The notes under the pieces are model-generated. The model saw only the letters and a list, made by a program, of their open reading frames with translations, did not search any database and was not told the DNA's origin. Shown here in pieces: positions 1 through 5,220 of a stretch of 5,220 bases of DNA. This stretch comes from Actinomycetes bacterium (GTDB taxonomy: Bacteria > Actinomycetota > Actinomycetes > Propionibacteriales > Propionibacteriaceae), in contig JAEYNS010000018.1 in assembly GCA_023412435.1 (NCBI GenBank), forward strand, positions 1-5,220. Direction: 5' to 3'. The number at the start of each line of letters is the position of its first letter. Positions within the stretch are counted from its first letter, which is position 1. A program made the translations under genes and the position numbers.

Positions 1-1657
1 GAGCCAGACCCCCGAGGCCCCGGCTCTCATCGAGGCCTCGGCCCCCGCAGAAACGACCGCGAGGAACCCGCAGCAGTCGGCGTCCCGCGATCAGGCTCCC
101 GGCGGTGACGACGTCGCCAGCCGGCTCGAGGCCCTGAAGGCCGAGGGCGGCCGCAACCGCCGCAACCGGCAGCAGGGTGACCGCCAGCAGGGTGACCGGC
201 AGCAGGGTGAGCGCCAGCAGGGTGACCGGCAGCAGGGTGACCGCCAGCAGGGTGACCGCCAGCAGGGTGACCGCCAGGCAGAGGGCCAGTCCTCCGAGCG
301 GCAGCAGGGCGACCGCCAGCGCGAGCGCCAGGACAACCAGGACCAGTCCTCGGGCGACCAGCAGCGGTTCCAGCAGCGCAACGACCGCGACTCGGCCGAG
401 GACGACTTCGGCTCCGGACGCCGCGGCCGGCGGCGCCGCAACCGCGACCGGCAGAGCCGGCGCACCCGCGGCGGCGGCAACCTGCCGATGGAACGGATGG
501 AGGCCGAACCCACCGTCTCCGAGGACGACGTGGTGGTCGACATCTCCGGCATCCTCGACGTGCTGGACAACTACGCCTTCGTCCGCACCAGCGGGTACCT
601 TCCCGGCTCGAACGACGCCTACGTCTCGTTGTCGATGGTCCGCAAGTACGGCCTGCGCAAGGGTGACATCATCACCGGCGCCATCAAGCAGCCCAAGGAC
701 GGCGAGCGGCGCGAGAAGTTCAACCCGCTGGTGCGGATCGACACGGTCAACGCCGACGCCCCCGAGAAGGCCAGGGATCGCGCCGACTTCACCAAGCTGA
801 CCCCGCTGTACCCGCAGGAGCGGTTCAAGCTCGAGACCACCCCGCTCAACATGACGGGCCGGATCATCGACCTGGTCTCCCCGGTCGGCAAGGGCCAGCG
901 TGGCCTGATCGTGTCGCCGCCGAAGGCCGGCAAGACCCTGGTGATGCAGGCGATCGCGAACGCGATCACCACCAACCATCCCGAGGTCCACCTGATGATC
1001 GTCCTTGTCGACGAGCGTCCCGAGGAGGTCACCGACTTCCAGCGGACCACGTCGGGCGAGGTGATCGCGTCCACCTTCGACCGGCCGGCCGACGACCACA
1101 CCACGATCGCGGAACTGGCCATCGAGCGTGCCAAGCGCCTGGTCGAACTCGGCCGCGATGTCGTCGTGCTGCTGGACGGCATCACCCGGCTGGGCCGGGC
1201 GTACAACCTGGCCGCCCCGGCGTCCGGCCGGATCCTGTCCGGTGGCGTCGACTCCGCCGCGCTGTACCCGCCGAAGAAGTTCTTCGGCGCCGCCCGCAAC
1301 ATCGAGAACGGCGGCTCGCTGACGATCCTCGCCACCGCGCTGATCGAGACCGGCTCCAAGATGGACGAGGTCATCTTCGAGGAGTTCAAGGGCACCGGCA
1401 ACATGGAGCTGCGGCTGCGCCGCGACCTGGCCGACAAGCGGATCTTCCCGGCGATCGACCCGGTCTCCTCGGGCACCCGCCGCGAGGAGATGCTGCTCGG
1501 CCGCGAGGAGCTGGCGATCATCTGGAAGCTGCGCCGCGTGCTGTCCGGCCAGGACCCGCAGGCGGGCCTGGAGATGCTGCTCAACCGGATGCGCAAGACG
1601 CAGAGCAACCGGGAGTTCCTGATGCTCATCTCGAAGACGACCCCGAACCCGGAGTAG
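1..1657 (+). CDS. rho: Transcription termination factor Rho, 5'-truncated by the window edge
   Basis: Rho is a hexameric RNA-dependent ATPase/translocase that loads on untranslated RNA and dislodges RNA polymerase. The frame is open from base 2 with no stop and gives 551 residues to the TAG at 1655-1657; the N-terminal helical domain lies upstream. Residues 1-162 look disordered, rich in R, Q, G, D and N, with RQQGD repeats (residues 56-90) and a basic patch (about 140-156) ending in RRTRGGG. The cold-shock-like RNA-binding domain follows at about 178-230 (GILDVLDNYAFVR). The RecA-like domain has Walker A PPKAGKT (K311), catalytic DERPEE, Walker B VVLLD (D392), Q-loop SGGVD (about 413-417), R-loop ETGSK (K453) and the arginine finger in SSGTR. 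The ATG at 488 is internal: an insertion before the RNA-binding domain is normal for actinobacterial Rho. Odd points: Gly393 replaces the Ser266 of E. coli after Walker B, and Phe346 replaces Met219. Identity is certain. Confidence 0.98.
   Translation, partial: SQTPEAPALIEASAPAETTARNPQQSASRDQAPGGDDVASRLEALKAEGGRNRRNRQQGDRQQGDRQQGERQQGDRQQGDRQQGDRQQGDRQAEGQSSERQQGDRQRERQDNQDQSSGDQQRFQQRNDRDSAEDDFGSGRRGRRRRNRDRQSRRTRGGGNLPMERMEAEPTVSEDDVVVDISGILDVLDNYAFVRTSGYLPGSNDAYVSLSMVRKYGLRKGDIITGAIKQPKDGERREKFNPLVRIDTVNADAPEKARDRADFTKLTPLYPQERFKLETTPLNMTGRIIDLVSPVGKGQRGLIVSPPKAGKTLVMQAIANAITTNHPEVHLMIVLVDERPEEVTDFQRTTSGEVIASTFDRPADDHTTIAELAIERAKRLVELGRDVVVLLDGITRLGRAYNLAAPASGRILSGGVDSAALYPPKKFFGAARNIENGGSLTILATALIETGSKMDEVIFEEFKGTGNMELRLRRDLADKRIFPAIDPVSSGTRREEMLLGREELAIIWKLRRVLSGQDPQAGLEMLLNRMRKTQSNREFLMLISKTTPNPE
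167..271 (+). repeat. 15-bp tandem minisatellite inside rho, seven copies, encoding RQQGD
   Basis: Seven head-to-tail 15-bp units of the form CGSCAGCAGGGTGAC start at 167, 182, 197, 212, 227, 242 and 257. All are in the rho frame and encode Arg-Gln-Gln-Gly-Asp, except that unit 3 ends in GAG (Glu). The first codon alternates CGG, CGC, CGG, CGC, CGG, CGC and then CGC, which suggests that part of the array grew by 30-bp dimers. A separate diverged unit encoding RQQGD lies at 299-313 (GGC for Gly), and related R-Q-rich codons continue to about 330. Because the unit is a multiple of three, gain or loss of copies would keep rho in frame. It is not a CRISPR array, since there are no spacers. Confidence 0.95.
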
Positions 1658-1733
1658 CCCGCGCCGAGGGCTACCGTCCGCGCCGAGGGCTACCCATCAG
1701 GGGTAGCCCTCGCTGCACCTGGGTAGCCCTCGG
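1654..1733. repeat. Multi-arm inverted/direct repeat after rho; possible rho terminator
   Basis: Four copies of the core CGAGGGCTACC lie within 70 bases, two forward then two inverted. The forward copies belong to a 17-bp direct repeat (1659-1675 and 1678-1694). Arms 1684-1695 and 1701-1712 form a perfect 12-bp stem with the 5-base loop ATCAG. Outer arms 1664-1675 and 1722-1733 are also perfectly complementary, giving a nested structure. Arm 1683-1695 can instead pair with 1721-1733 over 13 bp. A partial extra arm, GTAGCCC at 1654-1660, contains the rho stop codon and could pair with 1668-1674. There is no T-run after the stem, so a classical intrinsic terminator is not proven. A U-less terminator, an mRNA 3'-end stabiliser or a dispersed REP-like element are all possible. 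Confidence 0.8.
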
Positions 1734-1820
1734 TGGCTGGGGCGACGGCGGCCAGGCGAAGGTCGGACAGACCCATTGCCGCCGCGGGCCAGCGGGCCGG
1801 GGGAATCGGATGGTTCCGGT

Positions 1821-1849
1821 TTGGAATCCGCCCCGGATTGGGGAAGAAT
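1821..1849 (+). promoter_or_regulatory. Candidate sigma-A-type promoter for rpmE
   Basis: TTGGAA (1821-1826) and AAGAAT (1844-1849) are separated by exactly 17 bases. Each matches the -35 and -10 consensus at four of six positions. This stretch is locally AT-richer than its surroundings and would place a transcript start near 1856, about 75 bases before the rpmE start codon. The placement is a visual match only. The -35 hexamer overlaps a small inverted repeat, AATCCG (1825-1830) with CGGATT (1834-1839). Another promoter further upstream is equally possible. Confidence 0.35.
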
Positions 1850-1883
1850 GGACCCTCGGTGCCGGTTCACGCATCGGGTCCAT
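1848..1883 (+). promoter_or_regulatory. Hairpin in the rpmE upstream region; possible L31 leader element
   Basis: ATGGACCC (1848-1855) is perfectly complementary to GGGTCCAT (1876-1883). The helix continues after a two-base bulge (TC) with GGTGC (1858-1862) against GCATC (1871-1875, one G-U pair), closing an 8-base loop. The segment CGGGTC at 1875-1880 could alternatively pair with GACCCG at 1904-1909, nearer the ribosome binding site. Structured leaders that may mediate L31 autoregulation have been proposed for actinobacterial rpmE mRNAs, but a match to that family cannot be verified here. If transcription starts near 1856, as the candidate promoter suggests, the left arm would be lost, so both calls cannot be fully right. 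Confidence 0.35.
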
Positions 1884-1931
1884 CCAGCCCACTCCAGCCA
1901 GGCGACCCGGCACGATCATGAGGAGACGACC

Positions 1932-2147
1932 ATGAAGCAGGGGATCCACCCCGATTACAAGGAGACCCAGGTCACCTGCACCTGCGGCAACACCTTCACC
2001 ACGCGCAGCACAGCGAAGAGCGGCGTCATCCACGCCGAGGTGTGCGCCGCCTGCCACCCGTTCTACACCGGCAAGCAGAAGATCCTCGACACCGGCGGTC
2101 GCGTCGCGCGCTTCCAGCAGCGCTACGCCAAGAAGACCGGCAAGTAG
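1932..2147 (+). CDS. rpmE: 50S ribosomal protein L31, zinc-binding (C+) form
   Basis: L31 (bL31) is a small protein of the large ribosomal subunit that helps bridge the two subunits. The 71-residue product begins [12 protein letters not shown], the family signature. It carries the zinc ligands as C16-x-C18 and C38-x-x-C41, so this is the cysteine-containing form rather than the zinc-free paralogue made under zinc limitation. The length matches actinobacterial L31. The ATG at 1932 has the Shine-Dalgarno GAGGAG at 1920-1925, six bases upstream. A longer reading from ATG 1776 would add 52 non-conserved residues and is rejected. The gene stands between the rho 3' repeat and a strong terminator, so it may be largely a single-gene transcript, possibly with read-through to prfA. 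Confidence 0.97.
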   Translation: MKQGIHPDYKETQVTCTCGNTFTTRSTAKSGVIHAEVCAACHPFYTGKQKILDTGGRVARFQQRYAKKTGK

Positions 2148-2154
2148 CCTTCCG

Positions 2155-2198
2155 AACGCCGGGGGACCAGCACTGCTGGTGCCCCGGCGTTTTGATTT
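2155..2198 (+). terminator. Strong intrinsic terminator after rpmE
   Basis: The arms AACGCCGGGG (2155-2164) and CCCCGGCGTT (2182-2191) pair perfectly over 10 bp. After a G-G mismatch the stem continues with ACCAGC (2166-2171) and GCTGGT (2175-2180), closing a 3-base loop. TTTTGATTTG follows directly from 2190. The stem of 16 pairs followed by a T-rich tail is the textbook intrinsic form and points in the + direction. It begins 8 bases after the rpmE stop and ends about 24 bases before the prfA start codon. Confidence 0.9.
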
Positions 2199-2222
2199 GT
2201 CGCGTCGTCTGGAGGAGGAGTG

Positions 2223-3293
2223 ATGTTCGAAGCTGCCGAGGGCCTGCTCGCCGAGTTCGCCGAGTTGGAGCGCCAGCTCGCCGACCCGGCCACCCACTCC
2301 GACCTCGCCAAGGCCAGGCGCACCGGACGGCGCTACGCCGAGCTCACCCCGATCGTGAAGGCGATGGACAGGTACCGCAGGGTCAGCGACGACCTGGCGG
2401 CCGCCAGGGAGTTCGCGGAGGTGGACCCGACCTTCGCCGCGGAGGCCGAGGGGCTGGCCACCCAGCTCGAGGAGGTCACAGGGCAGCTGACCCGACTGCT
2501 GGCACCGCGCGACCCCAACGACACCGCTGACTGCCTGATCGAGATCAAGTCGGGCGAGGGTGGCGAGGAGTCGGCCCTCTTCGCCTCCGACCTGTACCGG
2601 ATGTACACCCGCTTCGCCGAGACGCGCGGCTGGAAGGTAGAGGTGCTGGACGCCCAGGAGACCGACCTGGGCGGCTACCGCAGCGTCACGCTGGCGCTCA
2701 AGGCCACCTCCCAGGCCGACCCGGACAACATGCCCTACGGGGTCATGAAGTTCGAGGGCGGGGTGCACCGCGTGCAGCGGGTGCCTGTCACCGAGTCGCA
2801 GGGCCGGATCCACACCTCGGCCGCCGGCGTCCTGGTGATGCCCGAGGTGGAGGCGACCGAGATCGAGATCGACCCCGACGACCTGCGGATCGACGTCTAC
2901 CGCTCCAGCGGCAAGGGCGGGCAGGGGGTCAACACCACCGACTCCGCCGTGCGCATCACCCACCTGCCCAGCGGGATCGTGGTGACCTGCCAGGACGAGC
3001 GCAGCCAGCTTCAGAACAAGGAGCAGGCGATGCGGATCCTGCGGGCGCGGCTGGTCGCGCAAGCCGCCGAGGAGGCTGCCGAGGAAGCCTCCCAGGCCCG
3101 CCAGTCGCAGGTCCGGACGGTCGACAGGTCGGAGCGGATCCGCACCTACAACTTTCCGGAGAACCGGATCGCCGATCACCGGATCGGCTACAAGGCCTAC
3201 AACCTCGACCAGGTGCTGGCCGGAAGCCTCGACGCCGTGATCGAGGCCCTCCAGGCGGCTGACCTCGCCGAGCGGCTCGGCACGCCGGCCTGA
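2223..3293 (+). CDS. prfA: Peptide chain release factor 1 (RF1)
   Basis: RF1 reads UAA and UAG stop codons in the ribosomal A site and triggers hydrolysis of peptidyl-tRNA. The 356-residue product matches the usual length. The N-terminal helical domain is followed by a core with [14 protein letters not shown] (about residue 110 onward), the stop-codon tripeptide P188-V189-T190 in [10 protein letters not shown], and the catalytic loop [17 protein letters not shown] with G232-G233-Q234. The PxT tripeptide distinguishes it from RF2, which has SPF, and no frameshift site is present. A coiled, Ala/Glu-rich stretch follows at about 280-295. ATG 2223 is preferred over the adjacent GTG 2220 because GGAGGAGG at 2211-2218 is better spaced to it; the choice changes one residue. 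No room for a promoter exists between the terminator and this gene. The expected neighbour prmC, which methylates the GGQ glutamine, does not follow. Confidence 0.97.
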   Translation: MFEAAEGLLAEFAELERQLADPATHSDLAKARRTGRRYAELTPIVKAMDRYRRVSDDLAAAREFAEVDPTFAAEAEGLATQLEEVTGQLTRLLAPRDPNDTADCLIEIKSGEGGEESALFASDLYRMYTRFAETRGWKVEVLDAQETDLGGYRSVTLALKATSQADPDNMPYGVMKFEGGVHRVQRVPVTESQGRIHTSAAGVLVMPEVEATEIEIDPDDLRIDVYRSSGKGGQGVNTTDSAVRITHLPSGIVVTCQDERSQLQNKEQAMRILRARLVAQAAEEAAEEASQARQSQVRTVDRSERIRTYNFPENRIADHRIGYKAYNLDQVLAGSLDAVIEALQAADLAERLGTPA

Positions 3294-3314
3294 GATTGCG
3301 GCAGGATGGGCACC

Positions 3315-3974
3315 ATGAGCACGGTCGTCGACGTCGGGTCAGAGCCGCAGCGCGGGATCGACGCGGCACTGGCCGCCATCGAGGCGGGGGAGTGCATAGT
3401 CCTGCCGACCGACACCGTCTACGGCATCGGGGCCGACGCGCTGTCGGCTGATGCGGTCCGGGGCCTGCTCGAGGCCAAGCAACGGGGACGCGACCTGCCG
3501 CCGCCGGTGCTGATCGCCGAGCCCGCCATGCTGCGTTCGCTGGCCGCCACCGTCTCGGCCGAGGCCCTCGCCCTCGCCGAAGCGTTCTGGCCGGGCGCGC
3601 TCACCCTCGTGGTGCCGTCCCAACCCAACCTGCGGATGGACCTGGGAGACCGCGGCGACACGATTGCGGTCCGGATCCCCGACCACGCGTTCACCCGAGA
3701 CCTGCTGCGCGCCACCGGACCGCTGGCGGTCAGCAGCGCCAACACCCACGGCAACCAGGCCGCGACCAGCGTCGCGGAGGCCCGCAACCAGCTGGGCGAG
3801 GCCGTCGCCGTCTACCTGGACGCCGGTCCGGGCAGCAGCGCGGTGCCGTCCACCATCGTCGACCTCTCCGGCGAGACGCCGCGCATCCTGCGCGAGGGCC
3901 GGCTCACCCGCGCGGAGCTGGCCGCGGTGGTCCCGGCGCTGGCCGACGAGCCCCCCGCGACGTTCTCGGGCTAG
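3315..3974 (+). CDS. L-threonylcarbamoyladenylate synthase, Sua5/YwlC/TsaC family
   Basis: This enzyme makes threonylcarbamoyl-AMP from threonine, bicarbonate and ATP. It is the first step of the universal t6A37 modification of tRNAs that decode ANN codons; the TsaB/TsaD machinery completes the transfer. The 219 residues cover the YrdC-like domain only, without the C-terminal domain of long Sua5 proteins. Visible motifs are LPTDTVYGIGADAL (30-43), the basic segment K55-x-R57-x-R59 followed by LPPPVLI, FWPGALTLVV, and the nucleotide-binding SSAN (140-143) in LAVSSAN. The C-terminal part has STIVDLSGETPRILREG. ATG 3315 is preferred over ATG 3306 because AGGA at 3303-3306 lies eight bases upstream of it, whereas ATG 3306 lacks a spaced ribosome binding site. 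It lies 21 bases after prfA and 6 before the next gene, so co-transcription is likely. Confidence 0.94.
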   Translation: MSTVVDVGSEPQRGIDAALAAIEAGECIVLPTDTVYGIGADALSADAVRGLLEAKQRGRDLPPPVLIAEPAMLRSLAATVSAEALALAEAFWPGALTLVVPSQPNLRMDLGDRGDTIAVRIPDHAFTRDLLRATGPLAVSSANTHGNQAATSVAEARNQLGEAVAVYLDAGPGSSAVPSTIVDLSGETPRILREGRLTRAELAAVVPALADEPPATFSG

Positions 3975-3980
3975 CCGTCG

Positions 3981-5117
3981 ATGCGCGAGTACCTGCTCGT
4001 CCTGCTGATCGCCGCGGGCGTGACCTACCTCCTCAGCGGGCTGTGTCGCCGCCTCGCCTTCCGCTACAACGCGGTGGCGATGGTGCGCGATCGCGACGTC
4101 CACACCAAGCCGGTGCCGTACTTCGGCGGGGTGGCGATGTGGCTGGGCCTGGCCGCCGCCTTCCTGGTGGCCGGCCAACTGCCGTGGCTGGGCAGCTTCG
4201 AGGTGGTCAGGCACGACTTCTCCGCCGTGCTGATCGCGGGCGCGTTGATCTGTCTGGTCGGCGCGGTGGACGATGTGGTCGAGCTCGGCGCCGTCGCCAA
4301 GATCGCCGGGCAGCTGCTGGCTGCGGGCGTGGCGGTGCTGAACGGCGTGAAGGTGTACTGGATCCCGCTGCCGGACGCGATCGTCTCCCTCGACGACGGC
4401 TCCAGCATCGTGGTGACGGTGCTGCTCATCTTCCTCGTGGTGAACGCGATCAACCTGATCGACGGGCTGGACGGCCTGGCCGCCGGTGTGGTGGCGATCG
4501 GCGCGAGCGCGTTCTTCCTCTACGCATATCTACTCTCCTTCGAGCACGAGCTGGTCCGCGCCACCACGTCGAGCCTCGTGACGGTCGCGACCGTGGGCAT
4601 CTGCCTCGGCTTCCTGCCGTACAACATCCACCCCGCCCGGATGTTCATGGGCGACTCCGGCTCGATGCTGCTCGGGTTCCTGATGGCGACGTCGATGATC
4701 AGCCTGTCGGGCCAGGTCGACCCCGCCACCCTCGACAGCCTCGGCTTCGGGGCGGTGGCCGCGTACCTGCCGCTGCTGTTGCCGCTGGGGGTGATGGCAC
4801 TGCCGATGCTCGACCTGGTGATGGCCTATGTCCGGCGCACCCTGCGGGGCCAGATGTGGTACCACGCCGACAAGCAGCACCTGCACCACCGGATGCTCAA
4901 CCTCGGGCATTCGCACGGCCGGGCGGTTGCGCTGCTGTGGCTGTGGTCGGCCCTGGCCGCCTTCGGAGTCGTCGCGCTCGGCCTGTACCCGTCGCCCGTG
5001 ACCCTGGCCGGTTGCGTATTGGCCCTGCTCGTCGCGGCCTTGCTGACCTGGGGCCGTCCGCTGGCCACCCGGCGCGCCAACCGGACGGCCGCCCGGACCC
5101 CGGCGCAGAACGGGTGA
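3981..5117 (+). CDS. Polyprenyl-phosphate GlcNAc-1-phosphate transferase, WecA/TagO (Rfe) family
   Basis: This membrane enzyme moves a sugar-1-phosphate, probably GlcNAc-1-P from UDP-GlcNAc, to a polyprenyl phosphate on the cytoplasmic face. That is the first step of a lipid-linked wall polymer: the arabinogalactan linker in mycobacteria, and teichoic acid-type or other glycopolymers elsewhere. The 378 residues alternate about ten hydrophobic segments with cytoplasmic loops. Hallmarks in order are DRDVHTKPVPYFGG (about 38-51), VDDVVEL with D97-D98, INLIDGLDGLAAG with N158 and D161, FMGDSGSM with D225, and KQHLHHRML with H300, H302 and H303. The last motif favours WecA/TagO over MraY, as does the locus. 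The ATG at 3981 lacks a clear Shine-Dalgarno and follows the sua5 stop by 6 bases, suggesting translational coupling. A short cluster of rare A/T-ending codons occurs near residue 182. The actual sugar and polymer cannot be read from the sequence. Confidence 0.93.
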   Translation: MREYLLVLLIAAGVTYLLSGLCRRLAFRYNAVAMVRDRDVHTKPVPYFGGVAMWLGLAAAFLVAGQLPWLGSFEVVRHDFSAVLIAGALICLVGAVDDVVELGAVAKIAGQLLAAGVAVLNGVKVYWIPLPDAIVSLDDGSSIVVTVLLIFLVVNAINLIDGLDGLAAGVVAIGASAFFLYAYLLSFEHELVRATTSSLVTVATVGICLGFLPYNIHPARMFMGDSGSMLLGFLMATSMISLSGQVDPATLDSLGFGAVAAYLPLLLPLGVMALPMLDLVMAYVRRTLRGQMWYHADKQHLHHRMLNLGHSHGRAVALLWLWSALAAFGVVALGLYPSPVTLAGCVLALLVAALLTWGRPLATRRANRTAARTPAQNG

Positions 5118-5121
5118 GCCG

Positions 5122-5220
5122 GTGAACCCGAACCGGTCCCGCGCGCTGCGCCTGCTGGCCGGAGGGCTGCTCGGCGCAACCGTCGCGGCGGCCCTGGCAG
5201 CGCTCGGGCTGGGCCTGGCG
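5122..5220 (+). CDS. Small hydrophobic protein, 3'-truncated by the window edge; possibly AtpI-like
   Basis: From GTG 5122 a frame stays open to the window end for 33 codons. It reads VNPNRSRALRLLAGG and then a hydrophobic Ala/Leu/Gly-rich stretch, so a short basic N-terminus leads into a probable membrane helix. It begins 4 bases after the transferase stop, which fits an operon. In many actinobacteria this position holds a small AtpI-like membrane protein just before atpB of the F-type ATP synthase. That assignment rests on gene order and hydrophobicity only. No motif specific to the family is visible in the fragment, the ribosome binding site is poor, and another start codon or an unrelated membrane or secreted protein cannot be excluded. 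Confidence 0.5.
   Translation, partial: MNPNRSRALRLLAGGLLGATVAAALAALGLGLA

Noticed and set aside
167..313. CRISPR array or direct-repeat origin
   Set aside because: The 15-bp units are contiguous without spacers and are in frame inside rho.
91..570. Minus-strand frame of 159 codons across the rho repeats
   Set aside because: Its low-complexity Cys/Trp/Arg/Ser repeats are the antisense of the RQQGD minisatellite. It looks like a shadow frame of a GC-rich gene.
177..800. Plus-strand frame of 207 codons overlapping rho
   Set aside because: It is an alternate-frame reading of the repeat and of the Rho RNA-binding domain, with Ser/Thr/Ala/Arg-biased composition and no family motif.
488..1657. 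Rho starting at ATG 488 as a complete 389-residue protein
   Set aside because: The same frame is open back to base 2 with Rho-like insertion composition, and the N-terminal domain would be missing. ATG 488 is an internal methionine.
1776..1931. N-terminal extension of L31 from ATG 1776
   Set aside because: L31 conservation begins exactly at ATG 1932, which has a well-spaced ribosome binding site, and the extension covers the candidate promoter and leader.
1671..3179. Long minus-strand frame of 502 codons opposite rpmE and prfA
   Set aside because: It runs across two certain genes and the intrinsic terminator, has Gly/Leu/Val/His-biased composition typical of antisense GC-rich frames, and no recognisable domain.
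3339..4214. Minus-strand frame of 291 codons opposite sua5 and the transferase
   Set aside because: It is fully explained as the shadow of two well-supported + strand genes. The sequence is low-complexity and shows no motif.
4043..5125. Plus-strand frame of 360 codons overlapping the transferase
   Set aside because: Its Arg/Gly/Pro/Ala-rich composition is the usual out-of-frame product of a high-GC gene. The real frame carries all the family motifs.
1..5220. An undescribed multi-gene system, defence island or mobile element
   Set aside because: All genes but the last fragment are conserved housekeeping families in near-standard actinobacterial order. No transposase, integrase, attachment repeat or compositional shift is visible.

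Overview
The window is a GC-rich stretch (compact genes, strong G/C preference at third codon positions) that reads as a conserved actinobacterial chromosomal housekeeping block. Every confidently identified gene lies on the + strand: the 3' part of rho, rpmE (ribosomal protein L31), prfA (release factor RF1), a Sua5/YwlC threonylcarbamoyl-AMP synthase, a WecA/TagO-type polyprenyl-phosphate GlcNAc-1-phosphate transferase, and the first 33 codons of a small hydrophobic protein in the position where actinobacteria usually have an AtpI-like gene ahead of the ATP synthase operon. From memory, this is the Mycobacterium tuberculosis order rho-rpmE-prfA-prmC-sua5-rfe-Rv1303-atp, with one gene missing: prmC is absent between prfA and sua5. 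The Rho N-terminal insertion and the gene order support Actinomycetota. A genus cannot be named from this sequence alone.

Layout. Bases 1-1657 hold Rho without its N-terminus. They include a disordered Arg/Gln/Gly/Asp-rich insertion with seven tandem RQQGD pentapeptides encoded by a 15-bp minisatellite, followed by the full RNA-binding and ATPase domains. Bases 1654-1733, at and just after the rho stop, carry four copies of an 11-bp core arranged as two direct and two inverted arms, able to form alternative perfect hairpins. Bases 1734-1931 are the upstream region of rpmE, with a possible sigma-A-type promoter and a leader hairpin. A strong intrinsic terminator (2155-2198) sits between rpmE and prfA, only 24 bases before the prfA start codon. 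From prfA onward the genes are packed with gaps of 21, 6 and 4 bases, which suggests one transcript running toward the ATP synthase genes.

How the genes relate. Rho ends transcription, L31 is a zinc-type ribosomal protein, RF1 terminates translation at UAA/UAG, and Sua5 starts the t6A modification of ANN-decoding tRNAs. The block is therefore mostly gene expression. The WecA/TagO enzyme starts lipid-linked synthesis of an envelope glycopolymer, and the last gene points to energy metabolism.

No mobile element, CRISPR array, RNA gene or undescribed multi-gene system is visible. The points worth a second look are two substitutions in the Rho bicyclomycin pocket (E. coli positions 219 and 266), the coding minisatellite in rho, the multi-arm inverted repeat after rho, the terminator without room for a prfA promoter behind it, and the missing prmC.
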